From: Polaromonas sp047303325
GTDB taxonomy: Bacteria > Pseudomonadota > Gammaproteobacteria > Burkholderiales > Burkholderiaceae_C
Length of the DNA stretch: 64,000 bases
Assembly: GCF_047303325.1 (NCBI RefSeq)
Contig: NZ_JBKBEX010000027.1
Span: 1-64,000, forward strand
Direction: 5' to 3'
Both the position numbers and the translations under genes were made by a program. Below are positions 24,897 through 33,263 of the stretch, in pieces (the first letter of the stretch is position 1; every line of letters begins with the position of its first letter). The notes below the pieces were generated by a model. It did no database searches. It worked only from the letters and a program-made list of their open reading frames with translations, and had not been told where the DNA came from.

Positions 24897-25075
24897 ATGT
24901 AGGCACACCCCTGTTGCCGCTCACTTCGTGTAGCGGCCTCTCCCCTTGCAGGGGACGCCCGCTGCGGCCCGGCGAAGCCGTGGATTTGGCACACCCCCGT
25001 GGTCGCTCACTTCGTGTAGCGGCCTCCCCCCTTGCAGGGGACGACAGCTGCGGCCCGGCAAAGCCGGTTCCGCGC
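24897..25075. repeat. Two-unit tandem intergenic repeat
   Basis: Two copies of an about 85-base unit lie head to tail between the binding-protein and permease genes. Each holds GCTCACTTCGTGTAGCGGCC, then a CCCCTTGCAGGGG hairpin, then GCTGCGGCCCGGC(G/A)AAGCCG. A part of the unit recurs in inverted orientation at 30979-31000. These units could lower expression of the downstream permeases or stabilise the upstream mRNA through hairpins. Confidence 0.85.
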
Positions 25076-25126
25076 TGTCTGCGAACAGGCTTGCGTTTGG
25101 AATTGGATTTTTAACTTCGGGTCGTC

Positions 25127-26041
25127 ATGAGTACACCGGCAATCACTGCACATTCCGCTCCGGCCAAGGCGCCGGGGCGCAGCCTTGCCGCCTGGTGGCA
25201 GGCGCTGCCGCTGGCGTCGGTGTTTGTGCTGTTCTTCCTGATTCCCCTGGCGCTGGTGCTGACGGTGAGCTTCTGGGACTTCAATGAGTACGAGTTGCTG
25301 CCCGGCTTCACGCTGAAGAATTACTTCGCCATTTTTGAGGGCTGCGGCAGCGGCGCGGACCTGTGCGTGACCTTCAAGACCTATCTGTCGACCTTCAAGT
25401 TCAGCGTCTTGGTCTGGCTGATCACGCTGGTGACCGGTTTCACCGTGTCCTACTTCCTGGCCTTCCATGTGCGTTCGCAGGGCGCGCAGACGCTGCTCTT
25501 CGTGCTGTGCACCATCCCGTTCTGGACGTCGAACGTGATCCGCATGATCTCCTGGGTGCCGCTGCTGGGCCGCAACGGCCTGGTCAACCAGAGCCTGCTG
25601 GGCATGGGCGTGGTGAACCAGCCGCTCGAGTGGCTGCTGTTCTCGGACTTTTCGGTGGTGCTGGCTTTTGTGCACCTGTACACCATGTTCATGATCGTGC
25701 CCATCTTCAACTCCATGATGCGCATAGACCGCAGCCTGATCGAGGCGGCCAATGACAGCGGCGCCTCAGCCTGGCAGACGCTGTGGAACGTCATCGTGCC
25801 GCTGTCGCGCACCGGCATCATCATCGGCTCCATCTTTGTGCTCACCATCGTGATGGGCGACTTCGTGACGATAGGCGTGATGGGCGGCCAGCAGATCGCC
25901 TCCATCGGCAAGGTCATCCAGGTGCAGACGTCTTACCTGCAGTTCCCGCTGGCGGCGGCCAATGCGGTGATCCTGCTGGCCGTGGTGCTGATGATCATCT
26001 GGGCCTTGACGCGGCTGGTCGATATCCGCAAGGAGCTCTGA
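25127..26041 (+). CDS. ABC transporter permease, PotB type
   Basis: A 304-residue inner-membrane protein with six predicted helices and the binding-protein-dependent transport loop (IEAANDSGASAWQTLWNVIVPLSRTG, the EAA motif) in the cytoplasmic region. An alanine/proline-rich N-terminal tail of about 25 residues precedes the first helix. It ends directly against the next permease gene (stop at 26039-26041, next ATG at 26042), so the pair is translationally coupled. Confidence 0.93.
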   Translation: MSTPAITAHSAPAKAPGRSLAAWWQALPLASVFVLFFLIPLALVLTVSFWDFNEYELLPGFTLKNYFAIFEGCGSGADLCVTFKTYLSTFKFSVLVWLITLVTGFTVSYFLAFHVRSQGAQTLLFVLCTIPFWTSNVIRMISWVPLLGRNGLVNQSLLGMGVVNQPLEWLLFSDFSVVLAFVHLYTMFMIVPIFNSMMRIDRSLIEAANDSGASAWQTLWNVIVPLSRTGIIIGSIFVLTIVMGDFVTIGVMGGQQIASIGKVIQVQTSYLQFPLAAANAVILLAVVLMIIWALTRLVDIRKEL

Positions 26042-26926
26042 ATGCGCAATGACAGGCACAGCCCCGGTTTCTGGTTCCTCGCCGCGTTTTTTGCGCTGTT
26101 CGTGCTGTTTCTCTACGGGCCGATGTTCATCATCGTGCTGCTGAGTTTCCAGGGCCCGGAAGGCGGGCTCACCTTTCCGCTGCGCGGCGTCTCGCTGCAC
26201 TGGTTCCACAAGCTGGCCGAGGGGCTGGGCGTGGTGGACATAGGCGCGGCGCTCAAGCGCTCGCTGGGCCTGGGCCTGGCGGTGACGGCTTTCACGGTGC
26301 TGTTCTCGGTGCTCGCGGGCCTGGCTTTCCGCAAAAAGCTCGCGGGCGGCAACACCCTGTTCTTTGTGGTGGTGGCCAGCCTGATCATGCCCTCCATCAT
26401 CGTGTCGCTGGGCATAGGCCTGGAGTTCCGCCTGCTGGACGGCGGCATCAAGAAGCTGCTGGAGCTGCTGGGCATGGACAGCGCGCTGGAGGGCTACGGC
26501 ACGGCGCTGGGCCTCTTTACCTCGGCGCTGGGCGCGCACCTGACCTGGACGCTGCCCTTCGGCCTGCTCATCATGTTCGCGGTGTTCAACCGCTTCAACC
26601 CGGCCTACGAGGAAGCCGCGCGCGACCTGGGCGCCACGCCGTGGCAGGGCTTTCGCCACGTGGTGCTGCCGCTGATCGCGCCCTCGGTGGTGGGCATAGG
26701 CATGTTCGGCTTCACCCTGAGCTGGGACGAAATCGCCCGCACCTCGCAGGCCATAGGCGACGTGAATACACTGCCGCTGGAACTGCAGGGCCTGACGACC
26801 ACCGTCACCACGCCGGCCATCTACGCGCTGGGCACCGTCACCACCGTGGTGTCGCTGGGGGTGGTGGCCCTGGCCGTGGGCCTGGCCTGGTGGCTGGGCA
26901 AGCGGCAGAAAAAAGGACAGCGATGA
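26042..26926 (+). CDS. ABC transporter permease, PotC type
   Basis: A 294-residue inner-membrane protein with six helices and the EAA motif (YEEAARDLGATPWQGFRHVVLPL). With the preceding permease it forms the channel of the importer. The C-terminus ends in a basic tail (GKRQKKGQR), and the stop codon overlaps the start of the GntR gene by four bases (ATGA). Confidence 0.93.
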   Translation: MRNDRHSPGFWFLAAFFALFVLFLYGPMFIIVLLSFQGPEGGLTFPLRGVSLHWFHKLAEGLGVVDIGAALKRSLGLGLAVTAFTVLFSVLAGLAFRKKLAGGNTLFFVVVASLIMPSIIVSLGIGLEFRLLDGGIKKLLELLGMDSALEGYGTALGLFTSALGAHLTWTLPFGLLIMFAVFNRFNPAYEEAARDLGATPWQGFRHVVLPLIAPSVVGIGMFGFTLSWDEIARTSQAIGDVNTLPLELQGLTTTVTTPAIYALGTVTTVVSLGVVALAVGLAWWLGKRQKKGQR

Positions 26927-27657
26927 CAGCGACGAACACGGCGGCGCCCGCCGCGCCCCCGACCGATACCGAGATGTATGAGCGCGTGGTCTCGGCCATC
27001 CTGGACCACCGCCTGCCGCCGGGCACCAAACTCGGGGAAGACAAGCTGGCCGGTGCCTTCGGCGTGTCGCGCACGCGCATACGCCCGGTGTTGCTGCGCC
27101 TGGCCAATGAGCAGGTGGTCACGCTGGTGCCCAACCGCGGCGCCACCGTGGCCCAGCCTACCGAACAGGAGGCGCGCGAGGTCTTCGAGGTGCGCCGGCT
27201 GATAGAGCCCACGCTGGTGGAGCTGTTCATCGCCAAGGCCGACGAGGCCGACATGCGCCAGCTCAAGCGCTGCATCGACGACGAGGAAGCCGCGCGGCTG
27301 GCCGGCGACATGCACCGCGCGATCCGGCTGTCGGGCGACTTCCACCTGCAGATCGCCGAACGCGCCGGCCACCAGACGCTGGGGCGCATCCTGCGCGAGC
27401 TGACCTCGCGCACCTCGCTGATCCTGATGACTTACGGCACGGCCCTGGGGGACATGCGCGAAGACCGCCGTGACGGCGCCGCCGCCTGCCGCTGCCGCGA
27501 ACACCGCGTGCTGCTGGACGCCATACGCCTGCGCGACGCGCGGGAAGCGGCGCGCCACATGCGCGAGCACCTGACGCGCCTGGAGTCGCAGCTGCAGTTC
27601 ACGCCACCGGCGGGCGAGGCGCCCGACCTGTCCAGCCTCTTTTCAGGCACGGTGTAG
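26923..27657 (+). CDS. GntR-family regulator, FCD subfamily
   Basis: A 244-residue regulator. The N-terminal winged helix is typical (YERVVSAILDHRLPPGTKLGEDKLAGAFGVSRTRIRPVLLRL) and the C-terminal FCD ligand-binding domain begins with VFEVRRLIEPTLVEL; the metal-binding His of the FCD fold is likely in SGDFHLQIAE and in the CREHRVLLDAI stretch. It sits inside the transport operon and probably senses its substrate or a breakdown product. It overlaps the permease gene by four bases. Confidence 0.92.
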   Translation: MTATNTAAPAAPPTDTEMYERVVSAILDHRLPPGTKLGEDKLAGAFGVSRTRIRPVLLRLANEQVVTLVPNRGATVAQPTEQEAREVFEVRRLIEPTLVELFIAKADEADMRQLKRCIDDEEAARLAGDMHRAIRLSGDFHLQIAERAGHQTLGRILRELTSRTSLILMTYGTALGDMREDRRDGAAACRCREHRVLLDAIRLRDAREAARHMREHLTRLESQLQFTPPAGEAPDLSSLFSGTV

Positions 27658-27668
27658 GGCGCACCCGC

Positions 27669-28403
27669 ATGCGCAGACTTTTGGTCATTAACCCGAATAC
27701 CTCGGCCTCGGTCAGCGAACTGCTGCAAACCCATGTGCAGGCGGCCGCCGGGCTGCATGTGCAGGTCAGCACCGTCACCGCGCGTTTCGGCGCGCCCTAT
27801 ATTTCGGACGAGGCCAGCTACGCGGTGGCCGCGCATGCCGCGCTGGACGCCTGGGCGGCCGCGCTCGCGGTGCCCGGCGCGGCACCCGACGCGGTGCTGA
27901 TCGGCTGCTTTGGCGACCCCGGCCTGCTGGCGCTGCGCGAAAGCAGCCCGGTGCCGGTCACCGGCCTGGCCGAGGCGGCTTTCATCGAGGCGGCGCGCCA
28001 CGGCCGCTTTGCCATCGTCACCGGGGGCGAGCGCTGGGGCCCCATGCTGCAGCGCCTGGCCCAGGTGCTGGGCCACGCGCCTTCGCTGGCCGGCATCCAT
28101 ACCGTCGCACCGACCGGCGCGCAGCTGGCCGCCGACCCGGCCGCCGCGCGCACCCTGCTGGCCCAGGCCTGCCGCGACGCGGTGCGCCAGCTGGGCGCGC
28201 AGGCGGTGATTCTGGGCGGCGCGGGCCTGGCCGGCATGGCCGCGGCGCTGCAGCCCGGGCTGGGCGTGCCGCTCATCGACAGCGTGCTGGCCGGCGCGCA
28301 CTGGGCCTTGCGCAGCCATGCACCGCCGCCGCAGCGCGGCAAGCCGGGCTTTGACGTACCCTGGGAAAACCTTTCGCCGGAGCTGACGGCCCTGGGCTTG
28401 TAA
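27669..28403 (+). CDS. Asp/Glu/hydantoin racemase-family protein, one catalytic Cys replaced
   Basis: A 244-residue protein with the family hallmarks LLVINPNTSASV at the N-terminus and the first catalytic cysteine in LIGCFGDPG. In true racemases a second cysteine sits in the ILG-C-AGM motif near the C-terminal half; here it reads VILGGAGLAGM, with glycine. A two-base racemase mechanism is thus doubtful; a decarboxylase- or isomerase-like reaction with one cysteine, as in arylmalonate decarboxylase relatives, is an alternative. It is the last gene of the ABC importer operon, suggesting it acts on the imported compound. Confidence 0.85.
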   Translation: MRRLLVINPNTSASVSELLQTHVQAAAGLHVQVSTVTARFGAPYISDEASYAVAAHAALDAWAAALAVPGAAPDAVLIGCFGDPGLLALRESSPVPVTGLAEAAFIEAARHGRFAIVTGGERWGPMLQRLAQVLGHAPSLAGIHTVAPTGAQLAADPAAARTLLAQACRDAVRQLGAQAVILGGAGLAGMAAALQPGLGVPLIDSVLAGAHWALRSHAPPPQRGKPGFDVPWENLSPELTALGL

Positions 28404-28411
28404 AAAGCCCC

Positions 28412-28431
28412 CCTTCCCCCTCTGGGGAAGG
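28412..28431. terminator. Hairpin after the transport operon
   Basis: CCTTCCCC-CTCT-GGGGAAGG forms an eight-base-pair stem just after the racemase-like gene, followed by CGCAGG. The unit resembles the hairpin at 21550-21570. It is a plausible terminator for the operon, although a U tract is missing. Confidence 0.5.
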
Positions 28432-28517
28432 CGCAGGATTGCCCAGCAGGTGCACAGCCGCGAAAGGATATGTGAGCGCGCACTGCACTGCAGAAGCAGA
28501 AGGCCTAAAATGGCCCT

Positions 28518-29378
28518 GTGACCCCCCAAAACATCCTGAATGCCGACCTGCATTGCCACTCTGTGGTATCGGACGGCACGCTGACGCCGGAAGCGTTGGC
28601 GGAACGGGCCAAGGCCAACGGGGTGGAACTCTGGGCCCTGACCGACCACGACGAAATCGGCGGCCAGCAGCGCGCCGCGGCGGCCGCCAAGGCCCAGGGC
28701 ATGCACTACCTGACGGGCACCGAGGTCTCGGTCACCTTCGCCGGGCAGACGGTGCACATCGTGGGCCTGGGTTTTGACGCCGACAACCCCGACATCATGC
28801 AAGGCCTGCGCAACACGCGCGGCGGGCGCGAGCAGCGCGCCATGGAAATGTCGGACTCGCTGGCCAAGGTCGGCATCAAGGGCGCTTATGAAGGCGCGCT
28901 GAAGTTCGTCGGCAACCCCGAGCTGATCTCGCGCACGCACTTCGCGCGCTTTCTGGTCGAAAGCGGCGTGTGCCGCGAAACCAATGAAGTCTTTCGCAAA
29001 TACCTGACCGAAGGCAAGCCCGGCTATGTGCCGCACCGCTGGGCTACGCTGCGCGACGCGGTGACCTGGATCACCCAGGCCCAGGGCGTCGCGGTGATCG
29101 CCCACCCGGGCCGCTACAAGTTCACCCCCAACGAGGAATACGCCTTGTTCACCGAGTTCAAGTCCCACGGCGGGCGCGGCGTGGAGGTCGTCACCGGCAG
29201 CCACACGCCCCAGGAATACCTCAAGTACGCAGAAACGGCGAAAGAATTCGGCCTGGCCGCCTCGCGCGGCAGCGACTTTCACAGCCCCGACGAGAGCCAC
29301 ACCGACCTGGGCACCCTGCCCTTCCTGCCCGGCGAACTGACGCCGGTCTGGGAACTGCTGGCGGACCGCATCCAGTGA
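28518..29378 (+). CDS. PHP-domain phosphoesterase (RNase AM/YciV-like nucleoside 3',5'-bisphosphate phosphatase)
   Basis: A 286-residue protein of the PHP family. Metal-binding motifs are visible: ADLHCHSVVSDGTL at the N-terminus, ALTDHDE, HPGRYKF and the C-terminal RGSDFHSPDE. This pattern fits the YciV/TrpH group, which removes phosphate from pAp and acts as a 5'-3' exonuclease on short RNA. It starts with GTG at 28518. In many proteobacteria this gene neighbours a YciO/Sua5-type gene and trpS, as here. Confidence 0.88.
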   Translation: MTPQNILNADLHCHSVVSDGTLTPEALAERAKANGVELWALTDHDEIGGQQRAAAAAKAQGMHYLTGTEVSVTFAGQTVHIVGLGFDADNPDIMQGLRNTRGGREQRAMEMSDSLAKVGIKGAYEGALKFVGNPELISRTHFARFLVESGVCRETNEVFRKYLTEGKPGYVPHRWATLRDAVTWITQAQGVAVIAHPGRYKFTPNEEYALFTEFKSHGGRGVEVVTGSHTPQEYLKYAETAKEFGLAASRGSDFHSPDESHTDLGTLPFLPGELTPVWELLADRIQ

Positions 29379-30283
29379 TGGCGGGCCCCGCGAGCAATAC
29401 CTCCCGCGCCCCGGCCGGCATCGCACTCCTGGTGGCCGCCGTCGCCTGTTTCGCGGTGCTGGACACCACCACCAAGATTATTTCCACCAGCGTGCCGCTG
29501 CTGATGGCGCTGTGGTTCCGTTATGCCTTCCAGGCCGTGGCCACCACCCTGGCGGTGCTGCCCTCGCGCGGGCTGTCGGTGCTGCGCACCGCGCACCCGA
29601 AATTCCAGCTGCTGCGCGGCCTGCTGCTGCTGCTCACCAGCCTTTTTGCGTTCTACAGCCTCAGGCACATGCCGGTGGGCGAGTTCACCGCCATCGTGAT
29701 GATCACGCCGCTGGTCATCACCCTGCTGGCCTCGCTGACCCTGGGAGAGCGCGTGTCCTGGCTGCGCTGGGCGCTGGTGGTGGGCGGCTTTGCCGGTACC
29801 CTCATCATCATCCGGCCCGACGGTGACGACTTCAACTGGGCCATGCTGCTGCCGCTGGGCCTGGTGATCTGCAATGCCTGGTTCCAGATCCTGACCAGCC
29901 GGCTGGCGCGCACCGAAGACCCTTTCACCATGCATTTCTACACCGGCTGGGTGGGCACGCTGGCCGCCTCGCTGGCCCTGCCCTTTGTCTGGACCGCGCT
30001 GGACTCCTGGACGCTGTGGGCCAGCCTGGCGCTGATGGGCTTGATGGGCACGGTCGGCCATTTCATGATGATCCTGGCCTACGGCCGCGCGCCGGTGTCC
30101 ACGCTCACGCCCTTCCTCTATGCGCAGATCGGCTTTGCGATGCTGGGCGGCTGGATTGCGTTCTCGCATGTGCCGGACCGCTGGTCCATGCTGGGCATGG
30201 TGATGATCGCCGTTTGCGGCGCGACGGGCGCCTGGCTCGCGGTGCGCCAGAGCCGCGTGCTGATAGAACCCGTCGAATCCTGA
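29378..30283 (+). CDS. EamA/DMT-family membrane transporter
   Basis: A 301-residue protein with ten hydrophobic segments in two homologous EamA halves (first half about residues 10-140, second about 150-290), a drug/metabolite transporter layout. The ATG at 29378 overlaps the stop of the PHP gene by one base; a GTG at 29375 is also possible. Export of a small metabolite is likely, the substrate is unknown. It lies within a run of genes read in the same direction up to trpS. Confidence 0.9.
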   Translation: MAGPASNTSRAPAGIALLVAAVACFAVLDTTTKIISTSVPLLMALWFRYAFQAVATTLAVLPSRGLSVLRTAHPKFQLLRGLLLLLTSLFAFYSLRHMPVGEFTAIVMITPLVITLLASLTLGERVSWLRWALVVGGFAGTLIIIRPDGDDFNWAMLLPLGLVICNAWFQILTSRLARTEDPFTMHFYTGWVGTLAASLALPFVWTALDSWTLWASLALMGLMGTVGHFMMILAYGRAPVSTLTPFLYAQIGFAMLGGWIAFSHVPDRWSMLGMVMIAVCGATGAWLAVRQSRVLIEPVES

Positions 30284-30307
30284 ATCCGGAGGCGAAAGAA
30301 GCGCACC

Positions 30308-30943
30308 ATGGCCCAGTTTTTTGAAGTCCACCCCGAGAACCCGCATACCCGGCTGCTCAAGCAGGCGGTGGCCCTGCTGGAGCGCGGCGGCATCGCGGCC
30401 GTGCCTACCGATTCGAGTTATGCGCTGGTCTGCCACCTTGACGACAAGGCTGCGGCCGACAGCCTGCGCCGCATACGCGGGGTGGACGACAAGCACCACC
30501 TGACCCTGCTGTGCCGCGACCTCAGCGAACTGGCCAATTACGCGCGCGTGGACAACAAGCAGTTCCGCCTGCTGAAAGCCGCGACGCCGGGGCCCTACAC
30601 CTTCATCCTTGAAGCCAGCAAGGAAGTGCCGCGCCGCGTGAGCCATCCTTCGCGCAAGACCATAGGCCTGCGCGTGCCCGAGCACAAGGTGCTGCAGGCA
30701 CTGCTGGAGCTGCACGGCGCGCCGCTGCTGGCCACCACCCTGATCCCGCGCGGCGGCGGCGAGCCGCTCAACGACGCGCACGAGATACGCGGCCTGCTCG
30801 AGCATGAACTGGCCGCCGTGATAGACGCCGGCGCCTGCCACCAGGAAGCCACCACGGTGATAGACCTCACGCCCATGGGCGAAGGCGGTGAGCCCGTCGT
30901 GGTGCGCCAGGGCCGCGGCGAGCTGGCTGCACTGGGCCTTTAA
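30308..30943 (+). CDS. YciO/Sua5-type L-threonylcarbamoyladenylate synthase family protein
   Basis: A 211-residue protein with the YrdC fold: AAVPTDSSYALVCH near residue 35, and KHHLTLLCRDLSEL and FILEASKEVPRR, which match the YciO branch. Members bind ATP and RNA and are related to TsaC/Sua5, which makes the threonylcarbamoyl-AMP used for t6A in tRNA. In organisms with a separate tsaC, this paralogue may have a different role, so the exact function is left open. Confidence 0.85.
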   Translation: MAQFFEVHPENPHTRLLKQAVALLERGGIAAVPTDSSYALVCHLDDKAAADSLRRIRGVDDKHHLTLLCRDLSELANYARVDNKQFRLLKAATPGPYTFILEASKEVPRRVSHPSRKTIGLRVPEHKVLQALLELHGAPLLATTLIPRGGGEPLNDAHEIRGLLEHELAAVIDAGACHQEATTVIDLTPMGEGGEPVVVRQGRGELAALGL

Positions 30944-30978
30944 CGCGCCAGGCTCCCCTTTTCAAGCAGGGGCCGCGG

Positions 30979-31135
30979 AACCGGCTTTGCCGGGCCGCAG
31001 GCGCAGCGCCCCCCGAGGGGCTGGAGCCCGCGGCTCCAAGCCTGCCTGCGCAGGCTTGGACGGGCGACAGAGGCGAAGCGTCTCGCGAGCCGCGGCCTGC
31101 AAGGCCTCGCGCATTACACGGAGCCGAAGGCGAAG
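30979..31135. repeat. Hairpin-rich intergenic repeat
   Basis: This gap of about 230 bases between the YciO-type gene and the site-2 protease gene holds several inverted repeats: GGAGCC-CGC-GGCTCC (31023-31037) and CAAGCCTGC-CTGC-GCAGGCTTG (31037-31058), plus GCGGCCTGCAAGGCC. Its first part, AACCGGCTTTGCCGGGCC (30979 on), is an inverted copy of the tandem unit at 24897-25075. It probably combines a terminator with one or more dispersed repeats. Confidence 0.75.
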
Positions 31136-31170
31136 TGAAAAGCGTGGGGGCACAATGCGACAATCCGGAA

Positions 31171-31845
31171 ATGGATATCGCCAACCTGATTCAAACCGTC
31201 GCCATCTACGCGCTGCCGGTGCTGTTCGCCATCACGGTGCATGAGGCCGCGCATGGCTATGTCGCGCGTCACTTTGGTGACAACACGGCTTACATGATGG
31301 GCCGCGTGACCCTGAACCCCGTCAAGCACATAGACCCTGTGGGCACCATCCTGATGCCCTTGCTGCTGTACTTCGCGACCTCGGGCACCTTTCTGTTCGG
31401 TTATGCCAAGCCGGTTCCCGTCAATTTCGGCAACCTGCGCAAGCCCAAACGCGACATGATCTGGGTCGCCCTCGCGGGTCCCGCCGCCAATTTCATCCAG
31501 GTGATCATGTGGGCCGTGCTGTACGCGCTGCTCGTCGGGGCCGGCATGGGCGAGCCTTTCTTCCTCGTGATGTGCCAGGCCGGCGTGCTCGTGAACCTCG
31601 TGATGTGGGCTTTCAACCTGTTTCCATTCCCGCCGCTGGACGGCGGGCGCATCCTGGTTGGCCTGCTGCCCTGGAAGCAGGCGCAGTTTGTCGCGCGCCT
31701 CGAACCCTGGGGCTTTTTCATCGTCATGGGGCTTGTCATCCTCGGCGTCGTCAGTGCCTACTGGCTCTGGCCTCTGGTCGTGCTGGGTTACGGCCTGCTG
31801 GACCTGTTCAACCTCACCATTTCCCTGCCCCCAAGACTGCTATGA
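31171..31845 (+). CDS. Site-2 protease-type (M50) membrane metalloprotease
   Basis: A 224-residue polytopic membrane protein with the zinc motif HEAAH (about residue 22) in the first helix and the second metal-ligand motif PPLDGGRI in NLFPFPPLDGG. It is a compact M50B protease of the YwhC/Rv-type lacking a PDZ domain. It would cleave membrane-embedded segments of substrate proteins; targets are unknown. The ATG at 31171 is preferred because it gives the standard short N-terminus MDIANLIQ. It overlaps trpS by four bases. Confidence 0.9.
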   Translation: MDIANLIQTVAIYALPVLFAITVHEAAHGYVARHFGDNTAYMMGRVTLNPVKHIDPVGTILMPLLLYFATSGTFLFGYAKPVPVNFGNLRKPKRDMIWVALAGPAANFIQVIMWAVLYALLVGAGMGEPFFLVMCQAGVLVNLVMWAFNLFPFPPLDGGRILVGLLPWKQAQFVARLEPWGFFIVMGLVILGVVSAYWLWPLVVLGYGLLDLFNLTISLPPRLL

Positions 31846-33134
31846 CCTCCCCGTCCCCCACCCGCTTCCTGACCGGTATCACCACCACCGGCACGCCCCA
31901 CCTGGGCAATTTTGTCGGTTCCATCCGGCCCTCGGTGCAAGCCAGTTTTCGCGACGATGTGCGCAGCTTTTATTTCCTGGCCGACTACCACGCGCTGATC
32001 AAATGCGACGAGCCGGCGCGCATCCAGCAATCCACGCTGGAAATCGCCGCGAGCTGGCTGGCCGCCGGGCTTGACCCGGAGCGTGTGACCTTCTACCGCC
32101 AGTCCGACATCCCCGAGATCCCCGAGCTGACCTGGCTGCTGACCTGCGTGACCGGCAAGGGCGTGCTCAACCGCGCCCATGCCTACAAGGCCGCGGTCGA
32201 CAAGAACGAGGCGGCCGGCAACGACCCGGACGCCGACGTGACCGCGGGGCTCTTCATGTACCCGGTGCTCATGGGCGCGGACATCCTGCTGTTCAAGACG
32301 CACAAGGTGCCGGTGGGGCGCGATCAGGCCCAGCACCTGGAAATGGCGCGCGACATGGCCCAGCGCTACAACCACCTCTACGGCGAGCACCTGGTGCTGC
32401 CCGAGGCGGTGATCGAGGACTCGGTCGCCCTGCTGCCCGGCCTGGACGGGCGCAAGATGAGCAAGAGCTACGACAACACCATCCCGCTGTTCACGCCGCG
32501 CGAGCAGATGCGCAAGCTGATCGCCGGCATCGTCACCGACTCGCGCGCGCCGGGCGAGCCCAAGGAGGCCGAGGGCTCGGCGCTGTTCCAGATCTACCAG
32601 GCTTTTGCCAGCGCCGAGGAGACCGAAGCGTTACGCAAGGCTTACGCCGAGGGCATCGCCTGGGGTGACGCCAAGCAGATGCTGTTCGAGCGCATAGACC
32701 GCGAGATCGCCCCCATGCGCGAGCGCTACCACGCGCTGATGGCCGACCCGGGCCGGATAGAGGCCATCCTGCAGGCCGGCGCGCGCAAGGCCCGCGCCGA
32801 GGCCACGCCCTTCATGGCCGAGCTGCGGCGCGCCGTGGGCCTGCGCAAGCTGGATAGCCTCCCGGCCGCCGCCGGCAAGGCCAAGGCGGCCAAAAGCGCC
32901 ACGCCGGCTTTCAAGCAGTACCGCGAAAAGGACGGCCTCTTTTATTTCAAGCTGCAGGATGCCGACGCCCGGCTGCTGCTGCAAAGCCGGGGTTTCGAGT
33001 CGCCCCGCGAGGCCGCGCTGGCCATTGCCGCACTGCAAAAAGACGGCCTGGAGGCGCTGCCGGGACAGGCCCAGGCCTTGCCAGGCGTCACCGAGGACGA
33101 GTTGACGGCGGTTTTGCGGTTTTTCGCCGACTGA
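31842..33134 (+). CDS. trpS: Tryptophanyl-tRNA synthetase with YegP-like C-terminal extension
   Basis: A 430-residue class I tRNA synthetase that charges tRNA-Trp. The HIGH-equivalent motif TGTPHLGN and the KMSKS motif GRKMSKSYDN are present. The usual bacterial TrpS is about 330-350 residues; here about 80 residues follow residue 350. After a lysine/alanine-rich linker they read GLFYFKLQDADARLLLQSRGF, which resembles the DUF1508/YegP module (a small alpha-beta repeat). The start overlaps the M50 protease gene by four bases. Confidence 0.94.
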   Translation: MTSPSPTRFLTGITTTGTPHLGNFVGSIRPSVQASFRDDVRSFYFLADYHALIKCDEPARIQQSTLEIAASWLAAGLDPERVTFYRQSDIPEIPELTWLLTCVTGKGVLNRAHAYKAAVDKNEAAGNDPDADVTAGLFMYPVLMGADILLFKTHKVPVGRDQAQHLEMARDMAQRYNHLYGEHLVLPEAVIEDSVALLPGLDGRKMSKSYDNTIPLFTPREQMRKLIAGIVTDSRAPGEPKEAEGSALFQIYQAFASAEETEALRKAYAEGIAWGDAKQMLFERIDREIAPMRERYHALMADPGRIEAILQAGARKARAEATPFMAELRRAVGLRKLDSLPAAAGKAKAAKSATPAFKQYREKDGLFYFKLQDADARLLLQSRGFESPREAALAIAALQKDGLEALPGQAQALPGVTEDELTAVLRFFAD

Positions 33135-33263
33135 GCTTGTTGTTGTTTTTTTGGAGCAGCGTTCTGAAAAAATACCGCAATTGCCTGTTTATTTATGCCC
33201 CAAAGTTGACATACAGCAGTTATGCTCACTGGCTAATAGGAACAATTCTTCACATTTGACTTA

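Noticed and set aside
24897..25075. Two-copy repeat considered as a CRISPR array
   Set aside because: Only two copies, about 85 bases long, without spacers, and no cas genes nearby.
27432..29426. A 664-codon minus-strand frame opposite the racemase-like and PHP genes
   Set aside because: Shadow frame; plus-strand products carry conserved family motifs.
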